A stretch of DNA of 61,507 nucleotides from an uncultured Microbulbifer sp. (GCF_947498635.1 NZ_CANMKV010000026.1:1-61507), one strand, 5' to 3'. Positions 48,594-58,627 are shown, counted from the first letter of the stretch. Notes: generated by a model from the letters alone, not told the origin. Numbers and translations are program-made.

Positions 48594-49564
48594 TGCAAAC
48601 GGCAATACCCCCTTCAGATTTAGATTTGCGCGGAGCCTACCCTGAAGTGAGCTCGCTGGTGCAGATGCGCTACATCGCGCGCCAGCTACAACTCTTTAAA
48701 CCGCGTCTGGTGCGCAGTGATCAAGCCGGTAATTTACTCACCCGCTATCGCGGACGCGGAATGAATTTTGAGGAGGTCCGGGATTACCAGCCTGGCGATG
48801 ACGTGCGCACAATTGATTGGCGTGTCACTGCACGCACGGGTAAAACCCACACCAAGCTTTATCAGGAAGAGCGGGAAAGGCCTATTGTTATACTGCTCGA
48901 CCTCCGTTCGCCGATGTTTTTCGGCAGTCATCGGGCATTTAAGTCTGTGGCCGCAAGCGGAATCGCCGCAGCATTGGGATGGGCCGGGCTGCAACATAGC
49001 GACCGCATAGGCGCGCTGCTCTTCTCCGACCACGACATAGACACCGTGCGCCCAAAACGCAGCCACCACGCCGTTTTGGCAATGATCCACAGCGCTGTAG
49101 ACCGAGCCGCCAAATTGCAAAGCCCAATCCCAGAGCACGGTAGCCAGTCCATGCAAACACTGCTGGAGGAGGCCCGCCGTATCGCTCGCCCAGGCAGCGC
49201 ACTGTTTTTGATCAGTGACTGCCACGACCTCAACCAGCCGTGCTCTCAATCCTTATACTTACTTTCAAGGCATGCTGATCTACAAGTGATCCGGATTACG
49301 GACCCCTTAGAGATGCAGTTACCCAGTCAGTCTCTAACGATTTCCGATGGCCACCGACGCACTTTCCTGAATACTGGCAATCGCCCATTGCGTGAGTACT
49401 TTGCTGAAAAACAGGCTCAGGCTCGGGCCGATGTAGAGCAGCTATGTCGAAAGCATCGACTACCACTGCTGGACTTTGACAACACCAAGCCCCTGGTCGG
49501 GGAATTAATGTCTTTTTACGGTTCTCGCCAGCAAAATGGTTGGCACAAAAACAAAAGGCAGTAG
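48593..49564 (+). CDS. DUF58 (vWA-like) protein
   Basis: Cytoplasmic protein of 323 aa with the DUF58 signature GRGMNFEEVRDYQPGDDVRTIDWRVTAR (residues about 52-79), then a vWA-like fold with a partial MIDAS, LLDLRSPM instead of DxSxS. DUF58 proteins are constant partners of MoxR ATPases. Overlaps moxR by one base. No membrane helix is visible, unlike DUF58 relatives with two N-terminal helices. Confidence 0.9.
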   Translation: MQTAIPPSDLDLRGAYPEVSSLVQMRYIARQLQLFKPRLVRSDQAGNLLTRYRGRGMNFEEVRDYQPGDDVRTIDWRVTARTGKTHTKLYQEERERPIVILLDLRSPMFFGSHRAFKSVAASGIAAALGWAGLQHSDRIGALLFSDHDIDTVRPKRSHHAVLAMIHSAVDRAAKLQSPIPEHGSQSMQTLLEEARRIARPGSALFLISDCHDLNQPCSQSLYLLSRHADLQVIRITDPLEMQLPSQSLTISDGHRRTFLNTGNRPLREYFAEKQAQARADVEQLCRKHRLPLLDFDNTKPLVGELMSFYGSRQQNGWHKNKRQ

Positions 49565-49664
49565 CCGTGATCGATATGAAACACCCTTTATTTTCGCCAT
49601 ATAGCATTTATTTGACCGTTTCAATTCATAGTGTCGGCAGCCGCATTCTGACCGGGGGAAAACC

Positions 49665-50216
49665 GTGCTGAGAAAACAACAGCAACTACAACCTCCCTCA
49701 CCAGAGACGCAGGAGTTGTTAGCACAGCTCCACGACATCCAAGAGCCTCCTCCTGTGAGCTGGTGGCCACCCGCCCCAGGCTGGTGGCTGCTCGCCCTAT
49801 TGATATTCGCCTTTCTGCTAGGGCTCACCCTTTGGCTTCACCGCAAGAAAAAACAGGCCGAACGCAATCGCTACCGGAAAGAAGCTGTCGCCTTATTGGA
49901 GACGATAAATACACAGAAGCCAGAAGCCGCCGAAGAGATCAATGAAATATTAAAGCGCGTCGCGGTAACCACGTTCAGCCGAGCGCGCTGCGGCAACCTC
50001 ACCGGTAATGCCTGGCTCAAATTCCTCCAAAACAGCGCCCTCTTGGAACCCCCTCACCAGGTGCATGCAGTGTTACTCGAAGAACTTTACCGAGGCACAT
50101 CCGAACCAGAGAGTAGCCAGGTTTTTTGCCAATATGCCATTCAGTGGGTCCAGCAACACCAATATTCAGAACAAGCGCCTGCCCCCCGCGTTGACAAGGA
50201 GCCTGCCAGTGTTTGA
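49665..50216 (+). CDS. DUF4381 membrane protein
   Basis: Protein of 183 aa. A short Pro/Gln-rich N-terminus leads to one transmembrane helix (about residues 41-60, GWWLLALLIFAFLLGLTLWL). A charged cytoplasmic domain follows with the FSRAR...GNAWLKFLQ segment typical of DUF4381, always found in Bat operons. GTG start, with GGGGGAA 5 nt upstream. The gap of 100 bp before it (49565-49664) holds no other gene. It overlaps batA by 8 nt. Confidence 0.88.
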   Translation: MLRKQQQLQPPSPETQELLAQLHDIQEPPPVSWWPPAPGWWLLALLIFAFLLGLTLWLHRKKKQAERNRYRKEAVALLETINTQKPEAAEEINEILKRVAVTTFSRARCGNLTGNAWLKFLQNSALLEPPHQVHAVLLEELYRGTSEPESSQVFCQYAIQWVQQHQYSEQAPAPRVDKEPASV

Positions 50217-51249
50217 GTTTGCCTGGCCCTGGGTATTTCTACTTGCCCCACTACCACTGCTTGCACGACTACTATTAGCGCAGGCCAAACCTTTGAGCAG
50301 CGCACTCAAAGTACCCTTTTACTCGGAGCTTTCCCAACGCGGTGGCGGGGAGCAAAACAATCCGATCAATCTCCTATTGCTCACCTTGATTTGGCTGCTG
50401 CTTATTTGCGCAGCAGCGCGCCCGCGCTGGTATGGAGAGCCTATTTCCCAGGCCAGTAGCGCACGGGACCTGCTGGTTGCGGTAGATATTTCCGGCAGTA
50501 TGGAGACCCCAGACATGCTTTTAGGTGGCCGCCCCGCGATGCGCATCAATGCGGTCAAGCAGGTAGTGGGCGACTTTGTCGAGCGGCGCCAGGGCGATCG
50601 TCTGGGGTTGGTGCTCTTCGGCACTCGCGCCTATTTACAGGCGCCGCTGACTTACGATCGCGAAACGGTAGGGACACTTTTACGTGAGGCTCAAATCGGT
50701 TTTGCCGGCCAAGGTACTGCCATTGGTGACGCTATCGGTCTGTCGGTTAAACGCCTCACCCAGCGTCCTGCAGAACAGCGCGTATTAATTCTGCTTACCG
50801 ATGGCGCCAATACCGCAGGGGAAGTCTCCCCACTGAAAGCCGCAGAACTGGCGCAGCAGGCTGGAATTACGGTCTATACCATTGGCGTGGGTGCCGAAGA
50901 GATGGTTCAACCGGGCCTTCTGGGCAGCCGTTATGGTAGCCGGCGGATCAACCCATCAAGAGATCTCGATAGCAAAACCTTACAGGCGATCGCCGATACC
51001 ACCGGTGGGCGCTATTTCCGTGCACACAACCCCCAAGAGCTTGCAGAAATCTATTCAGAACTGGATGAATTAGAGCCGGTGGAACAAGAAGCGGAGAGTT
51101 ACCGCCCGCTAAAATCCCTGTTTGTCTGGCCTCTGGGCCTTGCCCTACTATTAGCGGCAGTCTGGGCATTAACCCCTCTCTGCATAAATTTTCGATATCA
51201 CTCGACCACCAACAAACCCTCAGCTACGAACGGAGGCCGGGCACAGTGA
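50209..51249 (+). CDS. batA: BatA-like von Willebrand factor A membrane protein
   Basis: About 346 aa. Two N-terminal hydrophobic stretches (residues 1-25 and 57-72) precede a vWA domain with an intact MIDAS, VDISGSM (about residues 88-96), plus LLTDGANTAG later. A C-terminal helix follows near 305-325. The longest frame starts at 50008 inside DUF4381; the GTG at 50209, 7 nt after AAGGAG, gives the family N-terminus (FEFAWPW) and is chosen. Bat proteins were named for Bacteroides aerotolerance; in proteobacteria the role is unresolved. Confidence 0.9.
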   Translation: MFEFAWPWVFLLAPLPLLARLLLAQAKPLSSALKVPFYSELSQRGGGEQNNPINLLLLTLIWLLLICAAARPRWYGEPISQASSARDLLVAVDISGSMETPDMLLGGRPAMRINAVKQVVGDFVERRQGDRLGLVLFGTRAYLQAPLTYDRETVGTLLREAQIGFAGQGTAIGDAIGLSVKRLTQRPAEQRVLILLTDGANTAGEVSPLKAAELAQQAGITVYTIGVGAEEMVQPGLLGSRYGSRRINPSRDLDSKTLQAIADTTGGRYFRAHNPQELAEIYSELDELEPVEQEAESYRPLKSLFVWPLGLALLLAAVWALTPLCINFRYHSTTNKPSATNGGRAQ

Positions 51250-53102
51250 GTTCACCTGAACTACTCCAGTCTTTTCACTTCCTGCGTCCCTATTGGCTTT
51301 GGCTGCTGATTCCGGCTGCAGTACTTTGCTGGAATCTGAGCAAAATGTTCTTAAACAACGCTCAGCTACAAAAGGTAATTGATGCAGATCTATTACCACA
51401 TCTCTTAATGCGCGGTGGCGCCAAGCGCCCATGGCTGTTCGGATTGATCTTCGCTCTGCTCGCCGCCATGATTCTCGCAATGGCCGGGCCCACCTGGCGA
51501 AAGCTGCCAACACCGGTCTACAGCAACCAAGATGCCCTGGTGATCTTGCTGGACCTATCACCCTCCATGATGGCGACGGACCTCTCCCCCAACCGCCTCA
51601 CCCGCGCAAGGTTGAAAATTCTCGATATATTGCGCGAACGAAAGGACGGGCTGACGGCCTTGGTAGCCTACGCCGGCGAAGCTCATGTGGTGACACCACT
51701 GACAGAGGACACCGCCACTATTGCCAATCTAGTACCTTCGCTATCACCAGCCATTATGCCCGTACCCGGCAGCAATATAGAGATGGCGGTAAATACTGGT
51801 ATTCGCCTCCTTAAAGATGGCTCTGCAGGGCGCGGGCAACTGCTCTCTGTCACCGACGGTATTGATCCAAGCGCTGTAAGTGTCATCGCCAAATCCCTGG
51901 CCGATGCTGACGTTGAGCTCAGTATTCTTGCGGTCGGCAGTGGCGAGGGAAGTCCAATTCCCCGAGGCAACAGTGGGGGGTTTGTAACAGACAGCAACGG
52001 AGCCATTGTCATTTCCAACTTTGACCCGCGAGAGTTGCGTAACCTGGCCCGCGACAGTGGTGGCCGCTATGCAAAAATCACAGTGAATGACTCAGACATT
52101 GAACATCTACTCCCGCAGGATGAAAATCCGGAGCAGGCTGAGCTGACCGAAAGGGAATTCGATCAGTGGCGCGATGAAGGACCCCTTTTAGTTCTGCTCC
52201 TTCTGCCATTTGCCGCACTACTGTTTCGTCGTGGCGCTCTCGCCTGCGCCTTGCCCCTTGTTTTAGTGATCAGCTTCCCCAATGAAAGCCAGGCATTGGA
52301 GTGGAAAGATCTCTGGCAACGCAAAGATCAACAGGGGCAACAGTTGTTAGAAAAAGGGGAAACCTCTAAAGCCGCTGAAACATTTCGCAACCCTGAATGG
52401 CGCGGCGCGGCAAATTATCGCGCAGGCGACTATGCCGCTGCTCAGCAGGATTTTTCTCAACAAAAAGATCCACAGGGTCTCTACAATCTGGGGAATAGCC
52501 TTGTACAGCAAGGCGAGTATGAGCAGGCCATAAAAGCCTATGACCAAGCCCTAACAGAAGCGCCCCAATTCGCAGATGCACAGCACAATCGGGATATTGC
52601 GGAAAAACTCAGAGAGCTTCAGAAACAGCAACAAGAACAGCAACAGCAGTCACAACAACAGGCCGGGGATCAGGATAAAAAACAGCAGCAGGAACAGCAA
52701 GCTGGTAACCAGCAACAAAATCAGCAGGGCCAGCAGCAGGAAAACCAACAACCACCACCCTCAGGTCAACCCCAAGAGCCCTCCAGCCAGGAAGCTGAAC
52801 AGGAACAGGAGCAGTCTGCTCAACAACAAGCTCCTGAGTCAGAACAGGAGCAGGAACAGCGCGCACAAGACGGGGAGAAAAAACCAGGGGAACCTCAGGA
52901 AGAGTCCAAGGGGGCCGGTGTAGAGGAAGGCCAGTTAGACCCTGAAACCCAACAGGCCTTGGATCAATGGCTACGGCAAATCCCCGATGATCCCGCCGGC
53001 CTGATGCGAGAGAAATTTAAATATGAGAGTTTACAGAGGCGACGTGCCTACCGCAGTGGAGAATGGGAACCCCCTGAAAACGGAGCCACCCAGCGCTGGT
53101 AG
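51246..53102 (+). CDS. batB: BatB-like vWA protein with TPR and Gln-rich tail
   Basis: Protein of 618 aa. An N-terminal helix pair (about 14-30 and 57-75) is followed by a vWA domain with MIDAS DLSPSM (residues about 98-104), and a third helix (about 312-345). A periplasmic or cytoplasmic TPR unit comes next (ALEWKDLWQ...YNLGNSLVQQGEYEQAIKAYDQAL, about 350-440). The tail from about 455 to 575 is almost only Gln, Glu, Pro, Ser and Asn, then a short ordered end (LDQWLRQIPDDPAGLM). It combines BatB with a BatC-type TPR. GTG start overlapping batA (GTGA). Confidence 0.9.
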   Translation: MSSPELLQSFHFLRPYWLWLLIPAAVLCWNLSKMFLNNAQLQKVIDADLLPHLLMRGGAKRPWLFGLIFALLAAMILAMAGPTWRKLPTPVYSNQDALVILLDLSPSMMATDLSPNRLTRARLKILDILRERKDGLTALVAYAGEAHVVTPLTEDTATIANLVPSLSPAIMPVPGSNIEMAVNTGIRLLKDGSAGRGQLLSVTDGIDPSAVSVIAKSLADADVELSILAVGSGEGSPIPRGNSGGFVTDSNGAIVISNFDPRELRNLARDSGGRYAKITVNDSDIEHLLPQDENPEQAELTEREFDQWRDEGPLLVLLLLPFAALLFRRGALACALPLVLVISFPNESQALEWKDLWQRKDQQGQQLLEKGETSKAAETFRNPEWRGAANYRAGDYAAAQQDFSQQKDPQGLYNLGNSLVQQGEYEQAIKAYDQALTEAPQFADAQHNRDIAEKLRELQKQQQEQQQQSQQQAGDQDKKQQQEQQAGNQQQNQQGQQQENQQPPPSGQPQEPSSQEAEQEQEQSAQQQAPESEQEQEQRAQDGEKKPGEPQEESKGAGVEEGQLDPETQQALDQWLRQIPDDPAGLMREKFKYESLQRRRAYRSGEWEPPENGATQRW

Positions 53103-53166
53103 AAAATGATCTCCGAAGCCTAGTTTTTATGTCTGGTTTTAAATGTGTTCAAACCCAGGGAAGCTC

Positions 53167-54873
53167 ATGGAAAGCTTTTTAAGAAAAAATAATTCAAACA
53201 ACCCTGTACATTTATCAGGGGTCCGTTATTTGCTTCTTTTGCTCGCACTCTTTTGCCTGCCTGTAAATAGCCAGGCAAGTGACCTCAGCGCAAATGTCGA
53301 TAGAAATAAAATTGGTATCGATGAAACCCTAAACCTAAGAGTGCGTTATTCTGGCGATGAGAATGGCGGCCAACCCGATTTCGAATTACTAGAGCAGGAT
53401 TTCGACATTCTCTCTCGCCAGCAATCCAACCAATATCGAGTCATCAATGGCCGTGCAGAGAGCTTCGTAGAATGGATACTCACACTCGCACCAAAACGTG
53501 AGGGAGAGTTATTTATCCCCTCCCTACATTTTAAAGGCCAAGTCTCCGACGCAATCCCTATTAAGGTCAGCGAGGCCGGGAGCGCACCCGATGGCGCCAA
53601 GCGCAAAGCCTTTATGGAGATTGAGCTGGACAAGGATGAAGTCTTCGTACAAGAGCAACTACTAGTAAAGGTCCGCTTGTACACTACCATTGGCCTGCAC
53701 GATATCGCTACCGAGCCCCTGCAGGTAGCCGGCGCACATGTAGAGAAAGTTGATGAGCAACGCTATGAACGAAAACTGGATGGTGTCAGCCATGCCGTCT
53801 ATGAACTTACCTATGCGGTTTTTCCCGATAGCTCCGGGCAACTCTCTATTCCCGCGCTAACTTATGTTGCTGTTGCTGGACGTCGAGATCCCTTCTCGCT
53901 ATTTAATCGTAACAGCCAAAGACTGCGCCTACGCTCCCAGGGAAAAACCATCGAAGTGCTCCCCAAGCCCGATAGCTACAGTGGCGCTCACTGGCTACCT
54001 GCGGCAAGCCTGGGAATTGTGCAAACTTGGAGTCAAGACCCAGATACCTTTGCGGTCGGTGAACCTATCACTCGAATCCTTACCATTCGGGCCGAGGGCC
54101 TGCGCGCAGCCCAGCTACCCCCTCTTCCCAAACTAGACCTGCAGGGTCTTAAAACCTATCCGGACCAACCACAACAGGAAGACCAAGTTGGCCCGAATGG
54201 TGTCACTGGCAGCCGCATAGAAACCACCGCAATCGTCGCCACTCAGCCCGGCGATTATCAACTACCCGCCATCACCCTCACCTGGTGGGACACTAAAAAT
54301 AAGAAGCAACGCACCACTCAACTCCCCGCATTCCGCTTTAAGGTCAGCGGCACTGCAGCCACAACACCACCGTCACAAGAATCCGGAAATCTGCCCACTT
54401 TAGCGACGCCTAGCACCATAAACTTAGAAAAGCAGGGTCATTTCTGGCGCAACCTAGCTATTGCTGCCATTGCCTCCCACCTATTGTGGATTCTTTATTT
54501 TTATCGGCTCAACCAAAAGCGAACCAAACTTCAAACAACGAATCCAAATTCAGAAAAAAAAGAACAGCATGAAGGCAAGTTGAAAAAAGCTATTGAAAGC
54601 GAAGACCCAATACACATCCAACAAGCCTTACTGGAATGGTTACAACAACGATGGCCACAAGCCAGAGGGAATAATCTAAGTGAGATGTCTCATCAATTAG
54701 GATTTGAGGAACTAGTAGAACTTCAGTCACTACTTAGCGCAGCCATCTACCAAGAGCCAATTAAACCGCTAAATACTGAGAAATTAAAAATACTAATTAG
54801 GCAGTTAATGGAGAGAAATAGTGATTTGAATACGGCCTCTGAACAGGGAGAGCTACCAAAGCTGTTTACATAA
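53167..54873 (+). CDS. batD: BatD-like protein
   Basis: About 568 aa with a signal peptide (cut near SQA, after residue 38) and a large extracytoplasmic beta-rich region with oxygen-tolerance (BatD) features: SANVDRNKIGIDETLNLRV at the start, DFDILSRQQSNQYRVING and VEWILTLAPKREGEL. A transmembrane helix lies near 440-458, then a short cytoplasmic part rich in Lys and Glu. The frame starts at 53143; the ATG at 53167 has AGGGAAG upstream and is preferred. Last gene of the moxR operon, which ends near 54873. Confidence 0.88.
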   Translation: MESFLRKNNSNNPVHLSGVRYLLLLLALFCLPVNSQASDLSANVDRNKIGIDETLNLRVRYSGDENGGQPDFELLEQDFDILSRQQSNQYRVINGRAESFVEWILTLAPKREGELFIPSLHFKGQVSDAIPIKVSEAGSAPDGAKRKAFMEIELDKDEVFVQEQLLVKVRLYTTIGLHDIATEPLQVAGAHVEKVDEQRYERKLDGVSHAVYELTYAVFPDSSGQLSIPALTYVAVAGRRDPFSLFNRNSQRLRLRSQGKTIEVLPKPDSYSGAHWLPAASLGIVQTWSQDPDTFAVGEPITRILTIRAEGLRAAQLPPLPKLDLQGLKTYPDQPQQEDQVGPNGVTGSRIETTAIVATQPGDYQLPAITLTWWDTKNKKQRTTQLPAFRFKVSGTAATTPPSQESGNLPTLATPSTINLEKQGHFWRNLAIAAIASHLLWILYFYRLNQKRTKLQTTNPNSEKKEQHEGKLKKAIESEDPIHIQQALLEWLQQRWPQARGNNLSEMSHQLGFEELVELQSLLSAAIYQEPIKPLNTEKLKILIRQLMERNSDLNTASEQGELPKLFT

Positions 54874-55065
54874 ATTGAGCCGGTTCGTACAATTTCTGAA
54901 ATCGTGACACCGGTCAACTCGATAGAGGTTGAACTATCTCTATCCTGAAGTAGGTCAGCCTCTTTACAATAGTAGTCTGCTAAAAAATAGGATTTTCCTA
55001 CAGTTCATACAACGACCAACCCTGGTATTTCAGACTTGATTTACCACAACCAAATCACTAAGTCA
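54874..55065. other. Gap between the bat operon and the glycosyltransferases
   Basis: About 190 bp between converging genes. GATAGAG / CTCTATC (54921-54944) forms a 7-bp stem with a 10-nt loop, possibly a weak terminator of the bat operon. Nothing else is seen. Confidence 0.35.
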
Positions 55066-56166
55066 CTACCGTTCTCGAGCTCGATTGAGGATAGACTCGA
55101 CCAGCGAAAGGGTTTCTGCTGCTGCTTTATCCCAAGAAAATTTCTCCGCCCTTTGCAATGCACGAAGTTGCAACTCTGAAACCTTTTCACGATCTTGTGT
55201 CAACAAAGTTAATGCGCGCGCAATTTCTGTTGTGGAGGCTGGATTGACCGTCAATGCCGCATCCCCGGCAACTTCAGCCATTGCGCCCAGATTAGCCGTC
55301 AATACGGGAGTTCCTTGGCTATAAGCTTCAACAATTGGTAAACCGAACCCCTCATAGAGCGAAGGAATTAACAGCGCCCTGGCTTCTCGATATAGTTTTG
55401 GCAATTGATCGTCGGCCACATAACCGAGAAGCTCGATACTTTCCTCAAGTCCTAACTCTCGGATCTTCCCCTGCAACTCCGGTAAACCCCAGCCCTTACC
55501 TCCACATATTTTCAGTGGCAGTGGCCCGGCTATTTCTTTCCGATATGAGCTATAAGCATCCAACAAACGTTTGAGGTTTTTGCGTGGTTCAATGGTACCC
55601 ACAAAAAGAAAATACTCTCCCAAAGGGCTAGGTGTATCGGCAACCTCTAGAAAAGGGGCTTCGTAAATTGTCACAATCTTTTCAGCACACGCGGGAAATG
55701 ATTGCCGTAATTCACTTGCCGTAGACCTTGAAACAGCAATAACTGAGTCAGCTAACTTAACTGCCGGGGGCATCAGCATTCTCTCAAGCTGCAGACCAAG
55801 ACGCGGCATAGTCTCAGGAAATCGTTGCCATACCAAGTCATGTACTGTAAGTACTTTAGATACCGAGGAGCCGAGACAAAGCGGCAGGTGGTGGCGTGGG
55901 GACCAAAACAGATCCGCACTATCCCTCCAAGCCCAAAAGGGAAAAACCGCCTGAGCAAAGAATGAACTTAAGCTCCCCCTACGAACATTTCCCGACCTAA
56001 CCGTCACATTAGGAAGCGACTGTAAATCAACCAGAAGGGGCTGATGGCTATATAGGTACCATTCATGCTCACTTACGATCATGCGCTCTAAAATTGCACG
56101 GGTATAGCGCCCAATTCCCGTCGTGGGAATTGAGAGTGGCCGAGCATCCACAGCTATTTTGGCCAT
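55066..56166 (-). CDS. GT4-family glycosyltransferase (mannosyltransferase-like)
   Basis: GT-B fold enzyme of 366 aa. The N-terminal ARPLSIPTTGIGRYTRAIL is typical of WbaZ/MtfB-type O-antigen mannosyltransferases. The C-terminal half has FVGTIEPRKNLKRLLDA and the EGFGLPIVEA donor-binding motif. Sugar specificity cannot be read reliably. Its ATG shares a base with the stop of the next upstream gene (TAATG), so both form one transcript. Confidence 0.88.
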   Translation of the reverse strand: MAKIAVDARPLSIPTTGIGRYTRAILERMIVSEHEWYLYSHQPLLVDLQSLPNVTVRSGNVRRGSLSSFFAQAVFPFWAWRDSADLFWSPRHHLPLCLGSSVSKVLTVHDLVWQRFPETMPRLGLQLERMLMPPAVKLADSVIAVSRSTASELRQSFPACAEKIVTIYEAPFLEVADTPSPLGEYFLFVGTIEPRKNLKRLLDAYSSYRKEIAGPLPLKICGGKGWGLPELQGKIRELGLEESIELLGYVADDQLPKLYREARALLIPSLYEGFGLPIVEAYSQGTPVLTANLGAMAEVAGDAALTVNPASTTEIARALTLLTQDREKVSELQLRALQRAEKFSWDKAAAETLSLVESILNRARER

Positions 56167-57284
56167 TACGGCGTCAACCCCCTCTCCAAAAGCACCTCCT
56201 GATAGAGCTTCTGGTAGGCGTTGACCATTTTGTCAGCAGTAAATAACTGCTCGTAACGACAACGACCAGCACGACCCATCTCTTCTGCTTTCGCTGGATC
56301 GGACCAGAGGTCATCCATACCCTTTCGCAGAGCGAGGTGGTCCGCCGCCTTCACAACAAACCCTGTTTCTCCATCCAGATTGACAAAACTGGTTCCGGTT
56401 CCGATTTCGCAGGAAATGAGAGGCTTGCTACTCATCAACCCCTCGATCAAGGTTACTCCGAAAGCCTCCGAGCGCAAATGAGATGGGAAGACCACCGCCC
56501 TGCACAACTTCATCAGCACGACTTTTTCTTCATCACTCACGAAACCAGCAAAGTAAATATTGGTAGCACCGAGCTCATCCGCAAGGAATTTTAAGCGATC
56601 AGCCTCGGGGCCCTTACCTGCAATAACAACACAATAAGGCTGATTTGCGGCGGCTCGAATTAGATACTCCAATCCCTTGTAATACCTGAGAACACCAACA
56701 AAAAGCATAAAGTCACGACCAAATTGCTTCTCAATGTTTAGGAATGCCTCTTCAGATGGATCAGGATACCCCTGCTCGGAGATTCCTAGAGGTATCACCT
56801 TTACCTTGTTCCGATATTTCTTCAGGACTGGGCTGGTTTCCAGGTAGTTATCAGACGTTGCTACGATGCGGTCTGCTCGTGCCAGGAACCAATACATTAA
56901 GGGTCTATATAAAGCACCCAGCAGCCTCTGCCTGACAATATCTGAATGATAGGTCACCACAAGTGGTCGTGACCGGCCAGCCAGTAAGTATGACAAATCA
57001 CCAAACGGCCACGGAAAATGAAAATGCAATAGCCGAGCCTTCGAGCGGAACAGCTCCACCAAAAGCCCCGGCCCGACACAGCATGAAGCAATTGAGAACC
57101 AGCGTTTCCTTGCAATAACAGGAAGACTCCCGTTAAGTTTCAAGTTCACAGGGGAATCAGACAAAGTCAGAACACCACACTTGTTTGTTTTTTGTGCAAC
57201 CTCTAAGATGACCTGCTCTAGCCCCCCCTGGGATTCAGGATAAAAAGTACGGTAGCAATGAAGGATCTGTAGTTCGGGAAACAA
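56166..57284 (-). CDS. GT4-family glycosyltransferase
   Basis: GT-B enzyme of 372 aa. LHCYRTFYPESQGGLEQVI near the start is the acceptor-side glycine loop. Donor-side motifs are FVGVLRYYKGLEYLI and SEAFGVTLIEGLMSSKPLI. It resembles glycosyltransferases of O-antigen and capsule loci. There is no ATG near the start; TTG at 57284 is the likely start, with a weak ribosome site. Divergent from the next gene across 98 bp. Confidence 0.85.
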   Translation of the reverse strand: MFPELQILHCYRTFYPESQGGLEQVILEVAQKTNKCGVLTLSDSPVNLKLNGSLPVIARKRWFSIASCCVGPGLLVELFRSKARLLHFHFPWPFGDLSYLLAGRSRPLVVTYHSDIVRQRLLGALYRPLMYWFLARADRIVATSDNYLETSPVLKKYRNKVKVIPLGISEQGYPDPSEEAFLNIEKQFGRDFMLFVGVLRYYKGLEYLIRAAANQPYCVVIAGKGPEADRLKFLADELGATNIYFAGFVSDEEKVVLMKLCRAVVFPSHLRSEAFGVTLIEGLMSSKPLISCEIGTGTSFVNLDGETGFVVKAADHLALRKGMDDLWSDPAKAEEMGRAGRCRYEQLFTADKMVNAYQKLYQEVLLERGLTP

Positions 57285-57382
57285 TTGAGACTCGCTTAAC
57301 TAGAGGGCCGTGACCTTACGGTAACCTGTTGTTTTATAACGTATTAAGGTATATTAAGACCCCCCAATAGCCCGGTGTCAAC

Positions 57383-58627
57383 GTGAAAATACTATTCTGC
57401 ACCATGCAATTCGGGCCCGGATATAATCAGGGGACCGAAAAGTACATACGCAATCTCGCTCACGATTTAAGTAAGTCGGGATGTGACGTTATAGTTGCAG
57501 GCGGTGACCCTGAGGGGATATTAACCGATAGCACTCATATTGACGATTCGGGGTTTCAGCTAATCAAGCTTCCAACTTTTGGCTGGAATACTACTGAAGG
57601 CGATTCAGTTGATAATTATCTAAACCTACTCACCGAGCTGAGCCCCGACCTCGTACACATGGTGAATCCAGCCCACATTGGCATTAATTTATTAAATGCA
57701 GCCCAGAAATTAGGTATTCCTTACTTTATATCGGTCACCGACTTCTGGTGGCTCTGCCCAAAACATACATTAACCCTTAAGTCCGGCAAATTCTGCTCAG
57801 GTTTTGTTGAGCAAGAAGCCTGCTTCCGATGCATTGCAGAAACACACCCCAACAAGTTGGTAAAAACGGCTTCGCAGCTCCCAGCTGCAAGAAATTATAT
57901 TGCTAAGATTTTACTTTTGAAGAATGCTCCATTTGCAGTCTCGTCAGATAGCAAAAATCGCAAACAGATGTTGGCCTCAGTCCTAAATAAAGCAAGAGCG
58001 GTAATCTGTCTCTCCAAAACCAGCCTGAAGCGATTAAAAGAATACTACTCATTGAGTAATTGCCACTATACTCCCGCCGGCATTTCGGATACTTGGTTTC
58101 AAGCAGGCTCTCATCGACGAACGAGGAATACCCCCTTCGTGGTAGGATATCTTGGAGTTATTGCTCCACACAAAGGCCTGCATACTCTTACCCATGCATT
58201 AAATGACCTTGGTGATTCAGAAATAATACTTAAGGTTGCCGGAAAAATATCCACCAACAGATATGCCAAGCAGTGCCTTAACACCTATAGAAATACTGAG
58301 TATGCTGGTGAGCTTAGCGAACTACGAAGCAAGGAGTTTATAGATTCATTAGATCTATTAGTAATACCTAGCAATTCACCAGAAAATCAACCGCAAGTAT
58401 TGCTTGAGGCAGCTGCTAGAAAAAAACCAGTTCTTGCCTCCAATACACCAGGCTGCGCTGAACTTCTACCTTCTACAGCCGTTTTTCCTGTTAATGATGT
58501 GAAGCGGCTTAAAGAGCTGTTAAGTATAGCCAAAAAGGATCTGTCCAAAATTGGTCGCCCTACTTTAGGATTATCCTCCAAAGCAGTTTCTGAAGAAATC
58601 TTAACCGAATACCAAAAAGTGCTGTAA
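57383..58627 (+). CDS. GT4-family glycosyltransferase
   Basis: Protein of 414 aa with the GT-B layout: GYNQGTEKYIRNLAHDL near residue 15, YLGVIAPHKGLHTL as the donor-domain start and SNSPENQPQVLLEAAARKKPVLAS as the donor-binding segment. The usual EGFGLxxxEA appears as ENQPQVLLEA, with the second Glu kept. A Cys-rich stretch in the first half (WWLCPKHTLTLKSGKFCSGFVEQEACFRCIAE) recalls a metal-binding knuckle seen in some members. Codon use is visibly more A/T-rich than in the core genes. First of four co-directed genes. Confidence 0.85.
   Translation: MKILFCTMQFGPGYNQGTEKYIRNLAHDLSKSGCDVIVAGGDPEGILTDSTHIDDSGFQLIKLPTFGWNTTEGDSVDNYLNLLTELSPDLVHMVNPAHIGINLLNAAQKLGIPYFISVTDFWWLCPKHTLTLKSGKFCSGFVEQEACFRCIAETHPNKLVKTASQLPAARNYIAKILLLKNAPFAVSSDSKNRKQMLASVLNKARAVICLSKTSLKRLKEYYSLSNCHYTPAGISDTWFQAGSHRRTRNTPFVVGYLGVIAPHKGLHTLTHALNDLGDSEIILKVAGKISTNRYAKQCLNTYRNTEYAGELSELRSKEFIDSLDLLVIPSNSPENQPQVLLEAAARKKPVLASNTPGCAELLPSTAVFPVNDVKRLKELLSIAKKDLSKIGRPTLGLSSKAVSEEILTEYQKVL

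Noticed and set aside
52600..52900. DNA tandem repeat in the Gln-rich part of batB
   Set aside because: Codons are mixed and no fixed period is maintained; it is protein low complexity, not a DNA repeat array.
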